Assembly: GCF_000002985.6 (NCBI RefSeq)
Contig: NC_003279.8
Span: 4,836,001-4,900,000 of the forward strand
Direction: 5' to 3'
Source: Caenorhabditis elegans
Taxonomy: Eukaryota; Nematoda; Chromadorea; Rhabditida; Rhabditidae
Length of the DNA stretch: 64,000 nt
Position numbers and translations under genes: made by a program
Notes under the pieces: model-generated
What the model was told of the DNA's origin: nothing
Databases searched by the model: none
Seen by the model: only the letters and a program-made list of their open reading frames with translations
Shown here: positions 61,691 to 64,000 of the stretch, piece by piece
Numbering within the stretch: position 1 is the first letter of the stretch
Layout: each line of letters begins with the position of its first letter

Positions 61691-64000
61691 TCAGAAACTA
61701 ATTGGATTAGCAGATAAATTGGCTGGACGATACTGCAAATCGATGGGTTGTCGTGTGTCATACAGTGTTGGTGCCTGAAAGTTTTGCAAATTAAATTTTC
61801 AGAATATTCTAAACTCCTTACCCTCAAAAGAATTATAACTGTTCCTACAAAACAAGCAATTGAGAAAATAAGAAGGAAAAGTCGATCAAGGACCATTGCC
61901 ACGTATTTCCAATCCTCATCGATTTTATCGTCTCGATCTTTCTTTTTCAGCAGTTCGGCGATAAAGCAAATATTTTCGAAAGCTTTTACAACTGGCGGAG
62001 AATAATACATTTTTTGAATTGTGTCATCAATTGTTGCATTCCTAATGTTATTTCCAACATTTGAAACTCGATGTGCATGAACGCTCAATGCAATTTTCCC
62101 GTCTTTCGGCTTCTTTTTATCATCGAATTTTTCCTCGTAATCATCGATTGGTCGTCTCATGAAAAGAAGTTTTGGAAGCCATTTTAGGAATACTTTCTTC
62201 ACCCAATTAGGCATCAAATGGGTTGTTGGAGTACGGAAATGCAAGTTTAATGCTGAAAATTTTGAACGTTGCTTGTGAGAATTTTTGGATTTGTTAAATT
62301 AAACATTTTATGAACTGATAATCTTCTTAACAATTTGTTTGGGAATTTATTGTATTTTGTAGACATCTAAAAATGAGAATTTCGCCATACCATACGCGCA
62401 TATGTAGGTCTTGCCACGCTCAAACCGGGTTCCTGTACCTTGTGTCAATTTATAGGCCAAAATGCACCTTTTTTAATATTTAAATCTTGGCAGCAGTTGT
62501 TCACTTAACTTGAAAAAGATGATTCTCTGGCGGCCCTGCACAAGCTACAGTAGCTCAGTAACTTTTCGTGGCGAGACCCATATGGCGAAAATTATAGTTT
62601 TCAACCGTCTCCGTAAAAATAATTTTTATGCGCATTTGAGTCTACTGCAATAAAAGTAAAATGCTTGCTTCTGCTATTTTATTTTTTCCTAATTTTTCTA
62701 GTTTAAAATTTTTTTAGTTAAGCTAGGGAAAATTAGGAACACCAGCTTACAAGTTCCTACAGTAAACTCAAAGGTGTATACACAAAATACATGTCTCTCG
62801 GCGAGACGATTACATTGTGTCCTCCCTTTGAAGTTGGTGTGATTTCTTGGACGATTTTTAAATAAAGAATGACTGTATTTTTTGATTAACTGACATCATT
62901 TCGAGTTTAAAAAAACGACTCACAAATAACAGTAACCACGACAGAAAGTGTAACCATCACCATTGTGAACAGTAGATATTTTCCAATCAGTGGCAACGTG
63001 ATCGATGTGGCCGGAATGATTTCAGTGAGCAGCAAGAAGAAGATAGTCAAGGCGACAAGAATTGATATACAAAGTGTCACTTTCTCTCCAGAATCCGATG
63101 GAAGATAGAATACAAGAATTGTGAGAAATGAGATCCCGACACATGGGAAGACCAGATTGACTGTGTAGAAGAGCGGTTTACGGCGGAGTTGGAGGTAATA
63201 CTGAAAATACGTTTTGTGATTTGTTGCGTTTGGTTTAGGAGCGTACAATGTACTTTTCAATTCTGGCAAAATTTGGCTGAAGTTTCTTATTCAAACTTTG
63301 CAACTTCTCGTGTTTCTATGAATAGTAATTTTCTTTCAAAATTAATGGCCCTAACTAGAAAATTCGAAATCTAACGTTTGACTGTATTTAAATATTAACT
63401 TGATTTACGATCTAGAATACTGTACTCATATCTTTACGTTTGCAATCTTTTTTAAATTCAAATTTGTTCGGAAAAATAAATATTTTCATTAAGACCATAC
63501 TTACAGTAACATCAATATAAGCACTCTGTGGACAACAACTTGGATAGTTCTTTGCTCTTCTTTTGGCAACTCTTGACATAATATCCCATTCGACAGATGG
63601 ATAATAATCGGATAAATCAATTCCATCTTCGGCAACAGTTACATTGTCTATTATCCCCTTTTCGTCAATTTCTTCTTCGTATCGGAGACTTGGTTCGTTC
63701 AATTCCACGGAGAGCAGATTTTCAGAAAATGTCCAGGAGCCGAACTGCCAAATGTTCAAAAATTAGTTGTTTGCTTTTCTAGAGATGTAAAAGAATGCCT
63801 ACTCGTATATCTTTCCCCATATGGATGCCGGAAAGATCGACAACTAACCGTCCAAAGCAGTTAAGAAATTAAAATTTACAGCAAATCAGCAAATTGGCGG
63901 TTTTCTAATTGCCGGAAATAGCTATCTGCCCTGGTTTAAGAGCTAGTGTATTACATTTTACGCGCACATATTTCTGAACTAGACATTCAACTACAAAGCA
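61691..64000 (-). CDS. unc-38: nicotinic acetylcholine receptor alpha subunit UNC-38 (3' part)
   Basis: Exons inside the window, in transcript order, are 63744-63505, 63200-62924, 62252-61822 and 61774-61691, covering the last 343 residues. The 5' exons (signal peptide, most of the ligand-binding domain, Cys-loop) lie beyond the window. The visible part starts at [15 protein letters not shown], just after the Cys-loop. Vicinal cysteines of an alpha subunit are in [16 protein letters not shown]1 is in [21 protein letters not shown]2 in [21 protein letters not shown]3 in [21 protein letters not shown] long cytoplasmic loop follows, with M4 near [20 protein letters not shown] and the C-terminus [11 protein letters not shown]. 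This matches remembered UNC-38 closely. UNC-38 is an essential alpha subunit of the levamisole-sensitive receptor of body-wall muscle. The stop is at 61693-61691, tail to tail with the DUF4708 gene. Confidence 0.95.
62375..62640. repeat. dispersed repeat, GAGACC/CTTTAAAGG family
   Basis: Lies in an unc-38 intron. The left part has TATGTAGGTCTTGCCACGC and the right part TTTTCGTGGCGAGACCCATA, as inverted relatives, with CTACAGTAGCTCAGTAAC between. Confidence 0.6.
63875..63935. repeat. GCCGGAA foldback repeat, fragment
   Basis: Short copy with CAGCAAATTGGCGG, AATTGCCGGAAAT and an end reading TGCCCTGG, in an unc-38 intron near the window end. Confidence 0.4.

Noticed and set aside
1..64000. tRNA, rRNA, CRISPR or viral/retroelement genes
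   Set aside because: I looked for tRNA B-box words, regular spacer arrays, and reverse-transcriptase or transposase motifs and saw none. A covariance-model search would be decisive for small RNAs.

Overview
The window is nematode nuclear DNA, almost certainly Caenorhabditis elegans. It is AT-rich, its introns are often 40-80 bp and end in TTTTCAG, and two genes match proteins I remember closely: the glutamate-gated chloride channel subunit GLC-2 and the levamisole-receptor subunit UNC-38. From memory both lie on chromosome I. A degenerate array of the nematode telomere hexamer (TTAGGC) also fits. All gene models below were assembled by eye from splice sites and reading phase. Homology comes from remembered family motifs, not from a search.

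Layout. 0.2-4.0 kb (+): a 94-residue pallidin-like BLOC-1 subunit, probably glo-2. 4.0-9.1 kb: intergenic, rich in foldback repeats. 9.1-11.3 kb (+): a secreted, probably GPI-anchored Ly6/three-finger-like protein. 12.4-14.5 kb (+): pyridoxal kinase with two alternative mitochondrial-looking N-termini. 15.0-31.8 kb (-): a 13-exon gene of about 17 kb encoding a 986-residue RhoGAP of the ARHGAP6/36 type, whose 8.6-kb intron holds a MITE. 31.8-48.9 kb: about 17 kb with no convincing coding exon. 48.9-59.3 kb (+): a 630-residue B-box protein with an NHL-like propeller. Its first intron carries the whole glc-2 gene on the opposite strand (49.2-51.9 kb). 60.0-61.5 kb (+): a DUF4708/C18orf63-like protein. 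61.7 kb to the window end (-): the 3' part of unc-38.

The genes do not form one pathway. Two are Cys-loop ion channels of the neuromuscular system (GLC-2 inhibitory, UNC-38 excitatory), one is a Rho regulator, one serves lysosome-related organelle biogenesis, and one makes the cofactor pyridoxal phosphate. Pairs of genes meet tail to tail at 14.5-15.0 kb and 61.5-61.7 kb.

Non-coding structure includes a Tc1/mariner-type MITE with perfect 26-bp terminal repeats (26.66-27.08 kb), an interstitial telomere-like array (52.9-53.0 kb), a foldback element at 6.0-6.3 kb, a long hairpin just after the Ly6-like gene, and several dispersed repeat families. I saw no tRNA, rRNA, CRISPR array or bacterial feature.
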